Notes under the pieces: model-generated
Told to the model about the DNA's origin: nothing
Databases searched by the model: none
Seen by the model: only the letters and a program-made list of their open reading frames with translations
Made by a program: the position numbers and the translations under genes
Part shown: one piece after another, positions 18,325 through 19,953 of the stretch
Layout of the letters: each line of letters starts with the position of its first letter
Numbering within the stretch: position 1 is the first letter of the stretch
Assembly (NCBI GenBank): GCA_041645025.1
Contig: JBAZQV010000012.1
Span: 1 to 19,953, forward strand
Length of the DNA: 19,953 nucleotides
Source of the DNA: GW2011-AR5 sp041645025
GTDB lineage: Archaea > Aenigmatarchaeota > Aenigmatarchaeia > GW2011-AR5
Direction of reading: 5' to 3'

Positions 18325-18431
18325 GATAATATTTAAATAATTATCGCTACCCTGGATATTGGTAATTAGAAAGAATCCTAACTTATCATAATGCAAATAT
18401 TTATATACTTTTGTGCACTATAAATGTTTAG
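18325..18431. promoter_or_regulatory. Divergent promoters of the two DUF4143 ATPase genes
   Basis: Minus strand: an ATTTAAATAATT-like box near 18328-18340, about 25 bases before ATG 18309. Plus strand: CAAATATTTATATAC at 18393-18407, about 25-30 bases before ATG 18432. Each fits a leaderless or near-leaderless archaeal gene. Confidence 0.45.
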
Positions 18432-19676
18432 ATGCAAATGATAAGGGACATACTACTGCTCCAGAAAAGGGAACTGGAAAAGCGGATGACTGAGGAATAT
18501 GTAGAGAGGGGAACAACCTTTAAGAACGGCAGCACCCTGATAAAAGTCATACTTGGTCCCAGAAGGTCAGGAAAATCCTTTTTCGCCGTTCACGCATTAA
18601 ATAAGCTGGGAAATTTTGGATATGTAAATTTTGATGATGAAAAGCTTGTTGAAATAAAAGATTATGATGAAATAGTAAATGTAGTAAATTCGCTATACAA
18701 CAACCCGAAATACATACTGCTTGATGAGATACAGAACCTCAGGAACTGGGAGCTGTTTGTAAACAGGCTTCAGAGGCAGTGCTATAACCTTGTAATAACA
18801 GGCAGCAACTCAAAGCTTCTGAGCAAGGAGTTATCTACCCACCTTACAGGAAGGCACATACCTATAACAATATTTCCCTTCTCTTTCAAGGAATTTGTAA
18901 AGACTGGAAACAAAGAACTAACAAAAAGCGAGATAAAGGAGAAGCTGTCAAATTACCTTATTTATGGAGGCTACCCAGAACCTCTCTTGAAAAATCTGGA
19001 TTATAAAGATTATTTATCCACCCTATTTTCTTCAATAATTTACAAAGACATAGTAAAGAGATTTAGAATCAGGCTGCCTGCTACAATAGAAGACCTTGCA
19101 ACGTACCTGATCTCAAATATTTCAAAGGAATTTTCCTGCAATGCGCTCAGCAAGGCTATTGGATGCAAAAGCGTGCACACAGTTGAAAAATATCTGGGCT
19201 ATCTGGAAGAATCCTTTGTTTTTTTCAGATTGAACCGGTTTTCATTCAAACTAAAAGAGCAAATGTCACCGAACAACAAGGTATATTGCATTGACAACGG
19301 GTTTATCCACGCAAAGGCTTTCAAATTTATGCCTGAAATGGGAAGACTTTATGAAAATATAGTTGCAATAGAGCTTTTAAGGCGGTTAGCGGGCAAGAAC
19401 GAGATTTACTATTGGAAAAACCAGCAGCAGGAAGAGGTAGATTTTGTTGTGAAGGAAGGATTGAAGATCAAACAACTTATACAGGTCTGCTATAACCTTG
19501 ATGATATAAAAACCAAAGAAAGGGAAATAAGGGCTTTGCTGAAGGCGAGCAAGGATCTGAGATGCAAAAATCTTCTTATAATAACAGAAAACCGTGATGC
19601 AGAAGAGAATGCAAAATGGTTTGGAATAAAAGGAAGAATAACATATATCCCCCTTTGGAAATGGCTCGTTGAATAA
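18432..19676 (+). CDS. AAA-type ATPase with DUF4143 domain (COG1373 type)
   Basis: The 414-residue product shows Walker A VILGPRRSGKSFFAVHAL, Walker B YILLDEIQNLRNWELFVNRL, the sensor LVITGSNSKLLSKEL with HLTGRHIPITIFPFSFKEF, then YLIYGGYPEPLL and IIYKDIVKRFRIR. The C-terminal half has VEKYLGYLEESFVFFRL and ends in a nuclease-like core with LYENIVAIELLRR, YYWKNQQQEEVDFVV and IQVCYN, where the usual Lys of ExK is not clear. It is a distant relative of the minus-strand gene, divergent from it over 122 bases. ATG 18432 is used; ATG 18438 is an alternative. The function is not established. Confidence 0.88.
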   Translation: MQMIRDILLLQKRELEKRMTEEYVERGTTFKNGSTLIKVILGPRRSGKSFFAVHALNKLGNFGYVNFDDEKLVEIKDYDEIVNVVNSLYNNPKYILLDEIQNLRNWELFVNRLQRQCYNLVITGSNSKLLSKELSTHLTGRHIPITIFPFSFKEFVKTGNKELTKSEIKEKLSNYLIYGGYPEPLLKNLDYKDYLSTLFSSIIYKDIVKRFRIRLPATIEDLATYLISNISKEFSCNALSKAIGCKSVHTVEKYLGYLEESFVFFRLNRFSFKLKEQMSPNNKVYCIDNGFIHAKAFKFMPEMGRLYENIVAIELLRRLAGKNEIYYWKNQQQEEVDFVVKEGLKIKQLIQVCYNLDDIKTKEREIRALLKASKDLRCKNLLIITENRDAEENAKWFGIKGRITYIPLWKWLVE

Positions 19677-19759
19677 TTTTTACGTATTTTTGGATTGAGC
19701 AGCAAAAACAGCTTTTTTCTTTGGTGGCGCATTATTTCTTCTGGATAAGTGCGAATTAT

Positions 19760-19792
19760 AGTAACTTTTCTTAGTTATTATATAAAGTTACT
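19760..19792 (+). promoter_or_regulatory. Operator-like inverted repeat around the TATA box
   Basis: AGTAACTTT (19760-19768) and AAAGTTACT (19784-19792) are perfect inverted repeats with a 15-base spacer holding a TTATTATAT box. A third, looser half AGTAAGTTTT follows at 19799-19808. A repressor bound here would cover the promoter of the helix-turn-helix gene at 19836, so autoregulation is likely. Confidence 0.5.
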
Positions 19793-19835
19793 TTGTTTAG
19801 TAAGTTTTAAGAACTGCCATGACAATAGTTAATTC

Positions 19836-19953
19836 ATGCCAAGGGGAAAGGAAATAGACAGCAGAATAGTCGCCGCGCTAAAAAAGAAAAGTGTGCCTGT
19901 TTCTACGCTGGATCTTGCGAAGGAGATAAAAGTATCCTGGCATCCTGTACGCT
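19836..19953 (+). CDS. Winged-helix transcription regulator, N-terminal part
   Basis: The frame is open to the window edge. The 39 visible residues read MPRGKEIDSRIVAALKKKSV and then PVSTLDLAKEIKVSWHPVR, a clear helix-turn-helix start: helix 1 with DSRIVAALKKK, then PVSTLDLAKEI as helix 2 and SWHPVR entering the recognition helix. This matches small archaeal winged-helix regulators. The operator-like inverted repeat about 45 bases ahead overlaps its promoter. The C-terminal part, any ligand domain and the length are outside the window. Confidence 0.7.
   Translation, partial: MPRGKEIDSRIVAALKKKSVPVSTLDLAKEIKVSWHPVR

Noticed and set aside
1..19953. CRISPR arrays, rRNA genes, complete insertion sequences, integrase genes
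   Set aside because: No regularly spaced repeats, rRNA-like stretches or transposase/integrase motifs were seen on either strand.

Overview
The window looks like the chromosome of a small-genome archaeon, most likely of the DPANN type; the lineage assignment is inference. The supporting signs are tRNA genes with bulge-helix-bulge (BHB) introns, TATA-like boxes about 25 bases ahead of leaderless starts, GGTGAT-type Shine-Dalgarno sites, and archaeal gene content: a KaiC-like ATPase, phosphoenolpyruvate synthase, AbrB/PIN and RHH/RelE toxin-antitoxin pairs, and DUF4143 ATPases. There is no rRNA, CRISPR array, complete transposon or integrase.

Layout. 1-310: end of a BECR-like toxin gene and a DUF2283 partner. 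343-2707: an island next to tRNA-Arg, holding a decayed Kef-type antiporter fragment, a methyltransferase and a family 2 glycosyltransferase, bounded by a 13-base copy of the tRNA 3' end. 2870-3385: an RHH/RelE-type pair. 3487-5002: a methyltransferase, then a DNA glycosylase of the endonuclease III family behind a structured leader. 4983-6200: a NikR-like regulator divergent from a ZIP metal transporter. 6254-7258: tRNA-Glu, with an AbrB/PIN pair between its 3' end and an 11-base copy of that end. 7260-8894: a Trm9-like tRNA methyltransferase, tRNA-Leu and a small receiver-like protein, set among repeated hairpin/promoter units. 8906-9780: thymidine kinase with a small upstream ORF and a short version of the structured leader. 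9831-14112: a Nudix fusion protein, PRPP synthetase and PEP synthase. 14163-16597: a KaiC-like ATPase with a lysine-rich tail, facing a degenerate KaiC-like protein and a membrane protein. 16598-17016: gene debris. 17017-19676: two divergent DUF4143 ATPases. 19836-end: start of a helix-turn-helix regulator.

The strongest observations are in RNA and integration structure. All three tRNA genes are interrupted. tRNA-Glu fits a model with two introns, one of them splitting the acceptor stem. tRNA-Leu also fits two introns. Two tRNA genes show a short second copy of their 3' end at the far side of an accessory segment, the usual footprint of site-specific integration. A structured leader occurs in front of two unrelated genes, with helices that differ in sequence but keep pairing and with conserved internal loops; a shortened version precedes the thymidine kinase genes. 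Its last helix touches the start codon, so it may be an undescribed cis-regulatory RNA or a mobile RNA-like repeat.
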